From NCBI GenBank assembly GCA_902792005.1, contig CADAXW010000025.1:1-38984 (forward strand): a stretch of 38,984 nt of DNA, in the 5' to 3' direction. Below, in pieces: positions 1-8,870 of this stretch. Numbering within the stretch: position 1 is the first letter of the stretch; every line of letters begins with the position of its first letter. The stretch is from an uncultured Lachnospiraceae bacterium (GTDB lineage: Bacteria > Bacillota > Clostridia > Lachnospirales > Lachnospiraceae). The translations under genes were made by a program, and so were the position numbers. The notes beneath the pieces are model-generated. The model saw only the letters and a list, made by a program, of their open reading frames with translations, was not told where the DNA came from and made no database searches.

Positions 1-28
1 GAAATAACAGCCCTGTCCTCTCACTCCT

Positions 29-940
29 CTACTCATCCGTGCTGTACCGTGCATAGGGCCGAAAGGGTTTGAAGATATATAGCAGTGTGATAAAGATTCC
101 TACCATGGATACGATCAGACTCGGCAGATATCCGCCTGTGGCCTTATTGATGTTCACAAGAAGCATGCCGATGGTCTGGGCGTAAAAACAGAGCCGGAAT
201 ACATTTCCCTTGTTCAGATCCAGACCGGTATTTCGGGCGATGCCCCATGCGATCAGCATGTAGAGCAGCGAGGCCAGCAGATATTTTCCCAGCGTGATCA
301 CCATCAGGATGATCCCTGCCAGCACCAGGGCGATATAAAAGCCCGGCACCGCTGAGATCAGCATCTGGCGGTCAAAGCCCTCCGGCAGATAATCCTTAAT
401 GGCTCCCTCCACCAGAACATAATTCATTCCATTATTTGAGATCACCGCCTGCAGCTTCCTGCTGCCGATGGCAAAGGTCAGCCTGTGGGCCTCATAGCTG
501 TCCTCAGGTACGATGGCACCGGAGGTATCTACGATGATGTCGCAGCTTCCCAGCTCGATGGTAAACCGCTCCTTCGCTTCCAGCACTCCGTTTGTCAGCT
601 TGAAGTCCGGCGTGCGATTCTCAAAGAGGTCCCTGAGGCCTCCGATATGAATAAGCGTGACTGTCACAGGAATGATATACAGCATCAGAGTCATAAGGAA
701 GCCCATAAATAATGTATATCTGACGAACCGGCTCACCTTCATGGTGGAAAGGCCGATGAGCTGCTTCGGGCTCACAATGGAGATCCGGAACTGCTCAAAA
801 ACCGAAACCTTCTCCGGCACCTCAAAGTCCAGATCCGACTTCGGTGACGGCATCTCCGGTTCATTCTCCTGCTCCGGAGCCCCCTCGGGAGGCGTCCCCT
901 CATATTTCTGACGTTCGTCATCATTCAGATAACTCTTCAT
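29..940 (-). CDS. DUF1189-like integral membrane protein
   Basis: The 303-residue product has a polar, acidic N-terminal tail (about 1-45), a membrane segment near 73-98, an extracytoplasmic domain of about 100 residues, and then four hydrophobic segments near 198-216, 218-235, 248-262 and 272-290. This layout and the sequence style match the DUF1189 family, whose function is unknown to me. ATG 940 is preceded by AGGAG at six bases. It starts 18 bases after the HAD phosphatase gene stops, with no terminator between, so it is probably the last visible gene of the rib transcription unit. A link to riboflavin is not shown by the sequence. The DUF1189 call is from recognition by eye. Confidence 0.75.
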   Translation of the reverse strand: MKSYLNDDERQKYEGTPPEGAPEQENEPEMPSPKSDLDFEVPEKVSVFEQFRISIVSPKQLIGLSTMKVSRFVRYTLFMGFLMTLMLYIIPVTVTLIHIGGLRDLFENRTPDFKLTNGVLEAKERFTIELGSCDIIVDTSGAIVPEDSYEAHRLTFAIGSRKLQAVISNNGMNYVLVEGAIKDYLPEGFDRQMLISAVPGFYIALVLAGIILMVITLGKYLLASLLYMLIAWGIARNTGLDLNKGNVFRLCFYAQTIGMLLVNINKATGGYLPSLIVSMVGIFITLLYIFKPFRPYARYSTDE

Positions 941-958
941 ACCTAACTCCTAAAAGAC

Positions 959-1750
959 CTATCCCAAAAGTCCGAAATGCTCCAGCGCGATGCGTATTCC
1001 GCCCTCTTCCACGTCAGTGGTCACGAAATGCGCCGCCTTCCGGCAGGCTTCGCTGCCCTTCGCCATAGACACCGCATGGGCCGCAAACTGCAACATTTCC
1101 AGATCATTATTACTGTCGCCGAAGGCATAGGCCGCATCGGTTGGAAGTTGAAAATAATCCAGCAGAAACTGCATTCCCGAGGCCTTGGAATAACCGATGG
1201 GCTCAACCTCAAAGAAGCCCTCTCCCCGGTGAATGTAGACAAAATCCTTCTCTATCTCCCGTCGAAACCGTTCCACATCCCCCGTCTCATCAAACCAGCC
1301 CGCGAACTTGTCAAAGCGAAAGTCCGGCGCCGTGATATCCGTCTGAACTGTAAAACCGAAATCCTTCATTTCCTGGATCATTGGAGCAAGGAAGGGCAGG
1401 TCCAGCTCTGCATCATAGCCGCAGAAGTCCGAATACTCAAAGATGGCCTGCATCCTGCACTCCCGGCAGATCTGTGCCAGTTCATAGCAGCGTTCCCGGG
1501 AAAGCATGTGGTGATGAAGCACCTCACCATGATACTCGATATAGGTTCCGCATCCACAGACCACCCCGTCAAACTCTGCTTCCGCCAGGATCTGTTCTAC
1601 GTTAAAACGGGTCCGGCCGGTATTGATGAAAATCAGATTCCCGGCATGCCGGGCCGCCTCAAGCGCAGCCTTCGCGTCTGCCGGGAATAAATGTCGTTCA
1701 TCCTCTGTGATCAGAGTTCCGTCTATATCAAAAAACAGAAGATTTCTCAT
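959..1750 (-). CDS. Cof-type HAD-IIB phosphatase, candidate riboflavin-pathway phosphatase
   Basis: This 263-residue protein has all HAD motifs: the nucleophile pair D8 and D10 in FFDIDGTL, motif II T43 in INTGRT, motif III K189 in GYSKASG, and motif IV D212/D216 in GDSNNDLEML. The long insert between motifs II and III is the C2 cap of the IIB (Cof/YcsE) subfamily, which dephosphorylates small sugar or nucleotide phosphates. The start codon follows AAGGAG by five bases, and that site overlaps the ribH stop; the gap to ribH is nine bases, so the two are almost certainly cotranscribed. In other bacteria HAD phosphatases of this class (YcsE, YwtE, YitU; YigB, YbjI) remove the phosphate from the RibD product before lumazine synthase acts. 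I infer the same role here from position. Confidence 0.85.
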   Translation of the reverse strand: MRNLLFFDIDGTLITEDERHLFPADAKAALEAARHAGNLIFINTGRTRFNVEQILAEAEFDGVVCGCGTYIEYHGEVLHHHMLSRERCYELAQICRECRMQAIFEYSDFCGYDAELDLPFLAPMIQEMKDFGFTVQTDITAPDFRFDKFAGWFDETGDVERFRREIEKDFVYIHRGEGFFEVEPIGYSKASGMQFLLDYFQLPTDAAYAFGDSNNDLEMLQFAAHAVSMAKGSEACRKAAHFVTTDVEEGGIRIALEHFGLLG

Positions 1751-1759
1751 GGAGTCTCC

Positions 1760-2221
1760 TTACAGCTGACGGAGCAGATTCACCATTTCGATCGCGCCAA
1801 GTGCGCAGTCATAGCCCTTGTTTCCGGCCTTTGTGCCTGCACGCTCCACTGCCTGCTCGATATTGTCTGTGGTCAGGATACCGAACATTACCGGGATCTC
1901 GGACTCCATGGATGCCTGAGCGATCCCCTTGGAAACCTCAGCACATACATAATCATAATGACTGGTCTGTCCGCGGATCACTGCACCCAGGCAGATCACT
2001 GCATCATACTTACCGGACTTAGCCATCTTCTTTGCAACAACAGGGATCTCAAATGCGCCGGGAACCCACGCCACCGTGATATCCTCTTCCTTCACATTGT
2101 GGCGTACCAGACCATCCTCGGCACCGCCAACCAGCTTGGATACGATGAACTCGTTAAAACGGGATGCTACGATACCAACCCTGATCCCTTCTGCTACTAC
2201 ATTTCCTTCAATCTTCTTCAT
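1760..2221 (-). CDS. ribH: 6,7-dimethyl-8-ribityllumazine synthase
   Basis: The 153-residue length is standard for lumazine synthase, which condenses the ribitylaminopyrimidine with 3,4-dihydroxy-2-butanone 4-phosphate and normally assembles into a capsid-like shell. Visible signatures are [22 protein letters not shown] in the substrate pocket, and [14 protein letters not shown], which carries the catalytic histidine. It is the fourth gene of a ribD-ribE-ribBA-ribH order, 64 bases after ribBA. An AAGGA site lies about eleven bases upstream of the ATG, slightly far but the best available. Function is certain from the motifs and operon. Confidence 0.97.
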   Translation of the reverse strand: MKKIEGNVVAEGIRVGIVASRFNEFIVSKLVGGAEDGLVRHNVKEEDITVAWVPGAFEIPVVAKKMAKSGKYDAVICLGAVIRGQTSHYDYVCAEVSKGIAQASMESEIPVMFGILTTDNIEQAVERAGTKAGNKGYDCALGAIEMVNLLRQL

Positions 2222-2285
2222 ATGGATTATTGTCCTTTCTTATCTGTTCCTACACACTCTATACGTCTCAGACGATCGACCGGGA

Positions 2286-3488
2286 TCACACATCCTCAAG
2301 GATATGTCCCATCTTCTCCTTCTTTGTCTGCAGGTAGAACCGGTCATAGGTGGAGGGCGCGATCTCTATGGGAACACGCTCCACGATCTCCAGGTTATAG
2401 CCCGCCAGACCGTAGATCTTGGAGGGGTTGTTGGTGAGGAGACGCATCTTCCGAACCCCCAGATCCACAAGGATCTGTGTTCCGATGGTATAATCTCTGG
2501 CATCCTCCGGGAAGCCCAGCTCCAGGTTTGCCTCTACCGTATCCCGACCCTGATCCTGCAGGGCGTAGGCCCGGATCTTGTTGATCAGGCCGATCCCACG
2601 TCCTTCCTGACGCATGTAGAGGAGCACACCTCTTCCTTCCTCTGCGATCCTCTTCATGGCGGCATCCAACTGGTCACCGCAGTCACATTTTAATGAGCCA
2701 AAGGCATCTCCGGTGAGACACTCGGAGTGAACGCGCACCAGAACCGGTTCGCCGTCCCCAAACTCGCCCATGGTAAGAGCCACATGGTGCTCTCCGTTCA
2801 GCTTATTGATATAACCATGGATGGTGAAGTTTCCGTACTTCGTGGGAAGCTTTGCTTTTGTTACCTCCTCAACGAATACCTCATGCTCCTTCCGATACTG
2901 AACCAGCTTCTCGATGGTGGAGATCTTCAGATCATGCTCCTTCGCGAAGGCCACCAGATCGTCATGGCGTGCCATGGTTCCGTCATCCCGCATGATCTCA
3001 CAGCAGAGACCTACCGGCTGAAGCCCTGCAAGTCTGCAAAGATCCACGGTTGCTTCTGTATGGCCGTTTCTCTCAATGACCCCTCCCGGCTTCGCCTCCA
3101 GTGGAAACATGTGTCCGGGTCTCCGGAACTCTTCTCTCTTTGTATCCGGCGAAGCAAAGGCCCGCGCGGTGATCCCACGCTCTTCGGCGGAGATTCCTGT
3201 GGTTGTGGAGATATGATCCACGGACACCGAAAATGCGGTGCAGTGATTGTCTGTATTTACGATGCACATCTGGGGCAGATTGTATCTGTCCGAATAGGAC
3301 GGATCCATAGGCATACAGATCAGTCCCCTTGCAAATTTGGCCATAAAATTGACGTTCTCCGTGGTGGCAAACTCTGCTGCACAGATCACGTCTCCTTCAT
3401 TCTCCCGATCTTCATCATCCATGATCACCACCGGTTTTCCGGCACGGAGATCCGCAAGGATTTCCTCGATCGTATTCATTTCTGACAT
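2286..3488 (-). CDS. ribBA: Bifunctional 3,4-DHBP synthase / GTP cyclohydrolase II
   Basis: This 400-residue fusion supplies both entry points of riboflavin synthesis. The N-terminal half (about 1-205) is DHBP synthase, with the acidic metal/substrate motif [12 protein letters not shown] near 24-35. The C-terminal half is GTP cyclohydrolase II, with the zinc cysteines in [19 protein letters not shown] and the loop [11 protein letters not shown]. Length and order match RibBA of Firmicutes. ATG 3488 has AGGAGG four bases upstream; an in-frame ATG three codons later is too far from that site. About 55 bases separate it from ribE, with no hairpin terminator, so it reads as one operon. Confidence 0.97.
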   Translation of the reverse strand: MSEMNTIEEILADLRAGKPVVIMDDEDRENEGDVICAAEFATTENVNFMAKFARGLICMPMDPSYSDRYNLPQMCIVNTDNHCTAFSVSVDHISTTTGISAEERGITARAFASPDTKREEFRRPGHMFPLEAKPGGVIERNGHTEATVDLCRLAGLQPVGLCCEIMRDDGTMARHDDLVAFAKEHDLKISTIEKLVQYRKEHEVFVEEVTKAKLPTKYGNFTIHGYINKLNGEHHVALTMGEFGDGEPVLVRVHSECLTGDAFGSLKCDCGDQLDAAMKRIAEEGRGVLLYMRQEGRGIGLINKIRAYALQDQGRDTVEANLELGFPEDARDYTIGTQILVDLGVRKMRLLTNNPSKIYGLAGYNLEIVERVPIEIAPSTYDRFYLQTKKEKMGHILEDV

Positions 3489-3543
3489 AGTTCCTCCTGT
3501 AGCAGCCTGCAGTGCGCAGGCCCTGTTTCTTTGTGACTCTGAT

Positions 3544-4206
3544 TTAGAAGCCGTGCTCCTTAAGGAAGTCCAGCGTCAGACCGCCGGAGTTCTCCTCCTT
3601 CTTATCCTCTTCATCTTCCCGAAAATGTAAGAGCCGGTCTACATACTTTCCGATCAGATCATTCTCCAGATTGACACTGTCTCCGATCCGTCTTCCGGAA
3701 AGCGTGGTCACATCTCTTGTGTGTGGGATCACCGATACGGAAAAGCCCGTATCATCCAGGCCAGCAACCGTAAGACTGATACCGTCAATGGTTATGGAGC
3801 CCTTCTCCACGATATATTTCAGAATCTTCTGAGACGCCTCGATGCGATACCAGACTGCATTGTCCTCCTTCCGGATCGAAGCGATCCTTCCGGTTCCGTC
3901 GATATGCCCGGACACGATGTGTCCGCCGAATCGACCGTTCGCAGCCATGGCGCGCTCCAGGTTCACGGGATCACCGATGCCAAGCTGACCCAGTCCGGAT
4001 CTCCGAAGGGTCTCAGCCATCACATCCGCCGAGAAACGGTCCTGCCCCAGCCTGGTCACTGTAAGACACACGCCATTTACAGCGATGCTGTCTCCGACCT
4101 TTGTTCCTTCCAGTACCAGGTTCGCCCGGATGGTCAGAATTGCGGATTCAGCACCCCGCTCTATGGACAGGAGTGACCCTGTTTCCTCAACGATTCCTGT
4201 AAACAT
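3544..4206 (-). CDS. ribE: Riboflavin synthase, alpha subunit
   Basis: The enzyme dismutates two 6,7-dimethyl-8-ribityllumazine molecules to riboflavin. The 220 residues contain the expected internal duplication of two lumazine-binding beta-barrel repeats: MFTGIVEE with [13 protein letters not shown] in the first, and [13 protein letters not shown] in the second. The C-terminus ends in an acidic, lysine-rich linker and a [11 protein letters not shown] helix, which fits the trimerisation helix seen in the family. Its ATG lies two bases past the ribD stop codon, and its ribosome site (AAGGAC) is inside the end of ribD, so translational coupling is likely. Confidence 0.96.
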   Translation of the reverse strand: MFTGIVEETGSLLSIERGAESAILTIRANLVLEGTKVGDSIAVNGVCLTVTRLGQDRFSADVMAETLRRSGLGQLGIGDPVNLERAMAANGRFGGHIVSGHIDGTGRIASIRKEDNAVWYRIEASQKILKYIVEKGSITIDGISLTVAGLDDTGFSVSVIPHTRDVTTLSGRRIGDSVNLENDLIGKYVDRLLHFREDEEDKKEENSGGLTLDFLKEHGF

Positions 4207-4208
4207 GA

Positions 4209-5636
4209 CTATTTGTCCTTTTTCTCCTCAATATTGAAGGGGTTCAGATCTGCGGAAAGCACCTCAGTCACGATACGTGACTCCAGCTCTACCGGAGGTC
4301 TGTCCTCATCATCCTCTTCATCTGATGTAGTCTGAATCTGGAGCGTAGGGATCGCATCCGCCTCACCCCAGCCGTCATCCCCTTCTGCCTGGGTCTGAGC
4401 AGCTGCCTGTGCAGCCTGAGCCGCCTGTGCTGCCTTTTCAGCTTCATTATCCGCTACGGGATTTGCAGAGATCCAGCCCACTGCACGAGGTTCTGCCGTC
4501 TCTACATCCACATGCTCTTCATCCTCGGGTTCTTCACCCACCATATATCTGGCGTAGAGGTCTCCACCCGGAAGGATCTCGGATTCCACCAGACGCAGGG
4601 GAAGCGCATCCTCAACGAAGTTAACGCCCTCGCCCTCAACCGGTGTCATAGCAGTGATACCACCGAAGATCTTGGGAGCGATAAATGCAACAACCTCATT
4701 GACAAGGCCGTCTCTCAGAAGGCTCCAGGTCAGGTTACCGCCGCCCTCGGACATAACGCCGCTGATCTCCATCTCGCCCAGCTTCTCCAGCAGGGCTTCC
4801 ATATCGATATGACCATCCTTCTCAGGGATCTGGAGCACTTCAACTCCTGCTTCCTCCAGCTTCGGGATCTTCTCCTTTGCTTCCTCGGAGAGACGCTCCG
4901 TTGCTGCGATGATGGTCGTGATCTTTCCTGCCGTCTGAACTACTTTCGCATCCAGCGGTGTCTGCAGATGTGTATCACAGATGACACGGATGGGTGCACG
5001 GTCCTTCTGTCTGCGGTTATCCAGCATGGGATCATCCGCAAGAACGGTTCCGATACCGACCATGATCGCCTGATACTGGTTCCGAAGACCTCTCACGCGG
5101 CCACGTGCAAAGTCACCGGAGATGTACCGGCTGGCACCTGTGGTGGTAGCGATCTTACCGTCCAGAGTCATGGCATACTTCATGACCACGTAAGGACGCT
5201 TTGTTGTTATATAGTGGAAGTAAACCAGATTCAGAGCATCGCACTCTTTCTTCATACATCCGGTCACAACCTCAATTCCGTGCTGACGCAGAGTCCAGAT
5301 GCCGCGTCCGTTTACCTTCGGATTCGGATCCATGGAGCCTACATATACCGTACGGATCCCCTGATCAATGATGGCTGCCGTACAGGGCGGCTGTTTTCCC
5401 GTATGAGCACAGGGCTCCAGGGTTACGTATAATTCCGCACCGTGCGCTGATTCCGTCAGGTTGTTGATGGCTTCTCGCTCTGCATGGGGCATTCCGTAGC
5501 CTGTATGATATCCTTCACCGATGATCTTTCCATCCTTAACAATTACGGCTCCAACCAGCGGATTCGGGTCTACCCGGCCCACACCCAGCTTCGCAAGCTT
5601 GATCGCGCGCTCCATGAACTTAGCATCATATGCCAT
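4209..5636 (-). CDS. ribD: Bifunctional pyrimidine deaminase/reductase with acidic C-terminal extension
   Basis: RibD performs the second and third steps of riboflavin synthesis. Residues 1-145 are the zinc deaminase domain: H51 and E53 in PHAERE, C76 in LEPCAHTGK and C85 in QPPC. About 150-366 is the NADPH reductase domain (VMKYAMTLDGKIAT, SEGGGNLTWSLL). Residues from about 367 to 475 are not RibD: they form an Ala/Gln run and long Asp/Glu stretches, ending in NPFNIEEKKDK. The start is ATG 5636, because AGGAGG lies ten bases before it and the protein then begins MAYDAKFMERAIKLA as expected; an upstream in-frame ATG at 5693 lacks a site and precedes the family's usual N-terminus. First gene of the operon. 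Confidence 0.95.
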   Translation of the reverse strand: MAYDAKFMERAIKLAKLGVGRVDPNPLVGAVIVKDGKIIGEGYHTGYGMPHAEREAINNLTESAHGAELYVTLEPCAHTGKQPPCTAAIIDQGIRTVYVGSMDPNPKVNGRGIWTLRQHGIEVVTGCMKKECDALNLVYFHYITTKRPYVVMKYAMTLDGKIATTTGASRYISGDFARGRVRGLRNQYQAIMVGIGTVLADDPMLDNRRQKDRAPIRVICDTHLQTPLDAKVVQTAGKITTIIAATERLSEEAKEKIPKLEEAGVEVLQIPEKDGHIDMEALLEKLGEMEISGVMSEGGGNLTWSLLRDGLVNEVVAFIAPKIFGGITAMTPVEGEGVNFVEDALPLRLVESEILPGGDLYARYMVGEEPEDEEHVDVETAEPRAVGWISANPVADNEAEKAAQAAQAAQAAAQTQAEGDDGWGEADAIPTLQIQTTSDEEDDEDRPPVELESRIVTEVLSADLNPFNIEEKKDK

Positions 5637-5691
5637 AAGAAAATCCTCCTTTTCCGGACCATCCCTTCGGACCGATCCGCCCTTACAATAC

Positions 5692-5720
5692 ATTTTAACC
5701 CGTGTAACTAAATATTGCAG
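5692..5720 (-). promoter_or_regulatory. Possible sigma-A promoter of the rib operon
   Basis: On the minus strand CTGCAA (5720-5715) and TAAAAT (5697-5692) are separated by 17 bases. The -10 fits well and the -35 is weak. The expected transcript start lies about 50 bases before the ribD ATG, which leaves too short a leader for an FMN riboswitch. The leader contains GGTCCG twice. Confidence 0.4.
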
Positions 5721-5722
5721 AA

Positions 5723-5745
5723 AGCCCCGAATAGGATCCGGGGCT
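5723..5745 (-). terminator. Hairpin terminator after the Sel1/TPR gene
   Basis: Seven-base-pair stem AGCCCCG/CGGGGCT with a nine-base loop, 14 bases past the TPR gene stop. The following tract on the minus strand (TTCTGCAATATTT) is only moderately T-rich, so termination may be partial. Confidence 0.5.
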
Positions 5746-5758
5746 CCTTCTTTCTCTT

Positions 5759-8476
5759 TTAGTCCTTCTTTCCAATGGAAAGGAAGCCGCCCTCATTTGC
5801 CTTCAGCAAGATAGAAAGGCCGATGTCTCTCCGGTTTCCATCCTCAGCCACATAGATCTCTCCGGTCTCTACCAGAGACTTGGAAATCTTTGTCAGCTCG
5901 TCCTTGAACTGCATCATCTGACGGCGGTCCTTGGAGGACAGCTTGAAGAGATACTGGTTCTTGGAACTGATCAGCAGGATACTGAAGGAATGTATGTTAT
6001 TCTTGGATTCCTTCATTCCGGAACCGATCATACGTGAATTTGCAATGATGATCTCAGCTGAATCATCCGGAAGATACTCGGAAAGGATCAGCTTATAGAT
6101 CTTCAGGTAATCATCCTCAGACTCAACCTTTACAGGCAGCTCTGCTACAGCAAACTCGATCACGGAATCTGCCAGGTTGATGGAACCTCCGTCATCATTG
6201 ATGGTAGCACTGCAGGTCTTGGGGATCAGCAGTCGGAAGAACTTGTTCTCGATTACCTTCTCATCCTTGGAGGGTTCTGCGATAACAAGATCATTGTACT
6301 TCTTCTCCAGCTTGTTCATGGAAATGATGGCATTCTCATCTCCGGTCTCGGCAAGATCGATCAGGTGCTGATACAGATCCACAATAGCCGGTGTCTTGTA
6401 GCCAACCATCTCAACGATCTTATCTACGGCAGGTACATGACCCATTGCCGCATTCTCCAGATAGAGTTTGATCAGGTTCTCATCCGACTCGCCCTTGGAC
6501 GCCTTGTACTGGATCACCTTGAACAGGTTCTCCTTATCGAAGCCGTCATACTTCTGGTCAAAGGCCTTCTCGAAGTATTCCATGCTCCGGATCTCTCCGT
6601 TAAACTCAGGATCAGCCTCCTGACGCTCATAGATCTTCGCCAGCTCATAAGCTGCCTGGGTGCTGCCCAGGTTCAGAGCCTCCTGGAATGCCTTCTCTAT
6701 CTCATAATTGGTTGCGATATAGAATACCTGGCTCTGCTTCATAAGAGCCACTTTCAGCGCAGTTGCCGCACTTCCGGCCTCCACTGCACGATCCCACTTC
6801 TCAACCGCACTCTGAAGGTCTTCTCCCTTCAGCTCCTTCAGGTCCTTGATATAGGCGTCTGCCTCAACGATACCGTTCTTCTGTGCTTCCAGGAAGTAGG
6901 TCATGGCCTTATCGCCGTCACGCTTGGTCCTGAGAAGTCCGTAGTAATAGAAACGTCCCAGATAGAAGGCCACACGCTTATGGTTCAGGCGATGTGCATT
7001 CTCATACCAGTTCAGAGCCTTCATATAATCCTTCTGCTGCTGGTCATAGATATTACCCAGCAGGAAGGCCAGCTCCGGATCCTTCGTGGCTTCAAACAGC
7101 TGCTTAGCGTAGCTGATGGTCTTTTCGATATCACGGTAGGGTGAATCGTTATCATAATAGAGGTCGATCAGCAGGTAGCTGGCCTTGATGGAACCTTCCT
7201 TCAGAGCCTGCTTTGCTGCGGTCATGGCGCCTTCATAGTCCTCCAGATAGTAGCAGTAAACCGCCTCACTGTAGTACTGGTTATCCTTACGGTTCAGACT
7301 CTGATCGCTGACACGGGTCGGTGCCACGAATGCAAAGGAGTTTGCAGTTTCGAAGATGATCTCCTCGTACTGCTCAATGATCTCCATGGTCGCGCAGACG
7401 AAACGCATGCAGGCCAGACGACGTCCGGAATAGAAGGCAAATGTAACGATACCCTTATTCATGGCCTTATGATAGAAGGTGGTGCAGATACCGTCCGCAT
7501 ACTCGGTGATATACGGCTTCAGCTGCAGTTCCTCATCAAAGGCGTCATTGCAGTAGCGCAGATAGTTCTCCAGAGTCTTCTTGGAATCTCTGGGAATACT
7601 GTCATAGCTTACATACATGGCGAAATCGCGGTATGTAATGGTGGGAGCATAATACTCCTCATCCGTTTCCTCGTTGATGGTCTTGACCCAGTCCTTGGGA
7701 AGCTTATGGATGTAACCGTCTACCTGATTATGAACATAGGTATACTGGTACTGAAGCTTGGCAGGATCGATAGCCTTATATCTCGGCTCCTTGCCCTTCT
7801 CCTTCCGCTTCTCGGCGATCTCGGAGTACAGCTTATCCTTCTCCTCAAACTCAAGACTGTCTGTATGCTTGGAGGCGTAATCGCAGCGCTCGTAAGCAGC
7901 CACGGCCTTTGAATCGCCCATGTCTGCCAGCTGTTTATACCAGGCCATCGCCTTTTCCAGATCCACGGGAATGACAAATTCACTCTTGTTTCCGTACTGA
8001 TCGATCCGGCTAAGACCGTTCTCGTAGATGGAACCCAGCTTTAAATATGCGGATTTGATGCCGCGCTGAGTTGATTTTTCAAAAAATGAGATTGCTTTTG
8101 AGAAGTTCTGCGCCTCAAGGTACATTTCCGCCGTCTTATAGGTGGATTCCCCGTCATTCGTCAGATTCGTATACTTCTCCAGATAGGCCGCTGCCTTATT
8201 CAGATCACGCTCAACCTTGGCGTTCTTAAAGGCACCGGTCTCATAGAAACCGCTGAGGATCTTCAACGCATCCGTTCCAAGGTCCTTATACTGGGGATCC
8301 ATGATACCGATATCGGTGATCTTCTCCAGAATCTCAACCGCCTCGGTACCATTGGCATTCTCCATCAGGTTCATAGCCTTGTCAAATTGAAGCTCCACGC
8401 TGCTTTTGTTTGATTTGGGTTTTCCAATATTCTTGATAATCGGAATATGCTCTTTCAAATTCGAGAAAAGTCCCAT
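5759..8476 (-). CDS. Large Sel1/TPR-type repeat protein with two non-repeat domains
   Basis: The 905-residue product has no signal peptide or membrane segment and is probably cytoplasmic. Helical repeats of Sel1/TPR type, with motifs such as AISFFEKSTQRGIKSAYLKLG and KALNWYENAHRLNHKRVAFYLG, cover about 20-200 and 395-690. Two globular domains interrupt or follow them, at about 251-384 and about 735-885. Both begin with an LP/IP turn, carry an EFAV/FAMYV strand, and end in a run leading to an F...S helix, so they may be related copies. ATG 8476 has GGAGG seven bases upstream; the longer reading to 8533 has no ribosome site and would cover its own promoter. Function unknown; a scaffold or regulatory adaptor is a guess. 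Confidence 0.8.
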   Translation of the reverse strand: MGLFSNLKEHIPIIKNIGKPKSNKSSVELQFDKAMNLMENANGTEAVEILEKITDIGIMDPQYKDLGTDALKILSGFYETGAFKNAKVERDLNKAAAYLEKYTNLTNDGESTYKTAEMYLEAQNFSKAISFFEKSTQRGIKSAYLKLGSIYENGLSRIDQYGNKSEFVIPVDLEKAMAWYKQLADMGDSKAVAAYERCDYASKHTDSLEFEEKDKLYSEIAEKRKEKGKEPRYKAIDPAKLQYQYTYVHNQVDGYIHKLPKDWVKTINEETDEEYYAPTITYRDFAMYVSYDSIPRDSKKTLENYLRYCNDAFDEELQLKPYITEYADGICTTFYHKAMNKGIVTFAFYSGRRLACMRFVCATMEIIEQYEEIIFETANSFAFVAPTRVSDQSLNRKDNQYYSEAVYCYYLEDYEGAMTAAKQALKEGSIKASYLLIDLYYDNDSPYRDIEKTISYAKQLFEATKDPELAFLLGNIYDQQQKDYMKALNWYENAHRLNHKRVAFYLGRFYYYGLLRTKRDGDKAMTYFLEAQKNGIVEADAYIKDLKELKGEDLQSAVEKWDRAVEAGSAATALKVALMKQSQVFYIATNYEIEKAFQEALNLGSTQAAYELAKIYERQEADPEFNGEIRSMEYFEKAFDQKYDGFDKENLFKVIQYKASKGESDENLIKLYLENAAMGHVPAVDKIVEMVGYKTPAIVDLYQHLIDLAETGDENAIISMNKLEKKYNDLVIAEPSKDEKVIENKFFRLLIPKTCSATINDDGGSINLADSVIEFAVAELPVKVESEDDYLKIYKLILSEYLPDDSAEIIIANSRMIGSGMKESKNNIHSFSILLISSKNQYLFKLSSKDRRQMMQFKDELTKISKSLVETGEIYVAEDGNRRDIGLSILLKANEGGFLSIGKKD

Positions 8477-8536
8477 GCTGCGTCTTCCTCCACAATAAAA
8501 TAATCTGCATAAAAATGAACAGATAAAATCCACTTT

Positions 8537-8565
8537 ATTTTATCATAAAAGAAGACAATGTGCAA
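8537..8565 (-). promoter_or_regulatory. Sigma-A promoter of the Sel1/TPR gene
   Basis: Minus-strand TTGCAC (8565-8560), 17 bases, then TGA-TAAAAT with the -10 at 8542-8537: good -35 and extended -10. It lies immediately after the stop of the HPr-like gene, so the TPR gene can be expressed apart from the upstream operon. Confidence 0.75.
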
Positions 8566-8571
8566 GGAAAC

Positions 8572-8829
8572 TTACGCAACCGGACTCATATAATCAACGA
8601 TGGCTGTAACAGCTGCTTCCTCATCCGGTCCTGCTGCTTCCACTTCGATCTCCTCGTTGTTGCAGAGGGACAGACTCATCATTCCCATGATGCTTTTTGC
8701 GTTGATCTTCTTATCTCCGGAGATCAGAAAAATGCGGCTCTCATACTGGCTTGCTGTCTGAACGATCTCAGCCACCGGGCGCGCTTCTGAATAATTCGGC
8801 AGATGAATGGTACATTTCTTTGTAGTCAT
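8572..8829 (-). CDS. HPr-family protein lacking His15 (Crh-like)
   Basis: The 85-residue protein aligns end to end with HPr by eye. The regulatory serine site is intact: S46 in NAKSIMGMMSLS. The catalytic site normally reading GxHARP is YSEARP here, so residue 15, the histidine phosphorylated by Enzyme I, is glutamate. Bacillus Crh has glutamine at the same place and lies behind whiA as this gene does. I therefore infer a catabolite-repression protein phosphorylated by HprK on Ser46 and unable to carry phosphate in the PTS. GGAG stands seven bases before the ATG, 41 bases after whiA. A separate PTS HPr would have to be encoded elsewhere. Confidence 0.9.
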   Translation of the reverse strand: MTTKKCTIHLPNYSEARPVAEIVQTASQYESRIFLISGDKKINAKSIMGMMSLSLCNNEEIEVEAAGPDEEAAVTAIVDYMSPVA

Positions 8830-8870
8830 AGCATTTCTCCTTCATAGTTTCCTATGTATTAAATAAACAG

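Noticed and set aside
29-940. Riboflavin transporter assignment for the last gene of the rib unit
   Set aside because: RibU-type transporters are small proteins of about six hydrophobic segments with little outside; this protein has a large extracytoplasmic domain and matches DUF1189 style.
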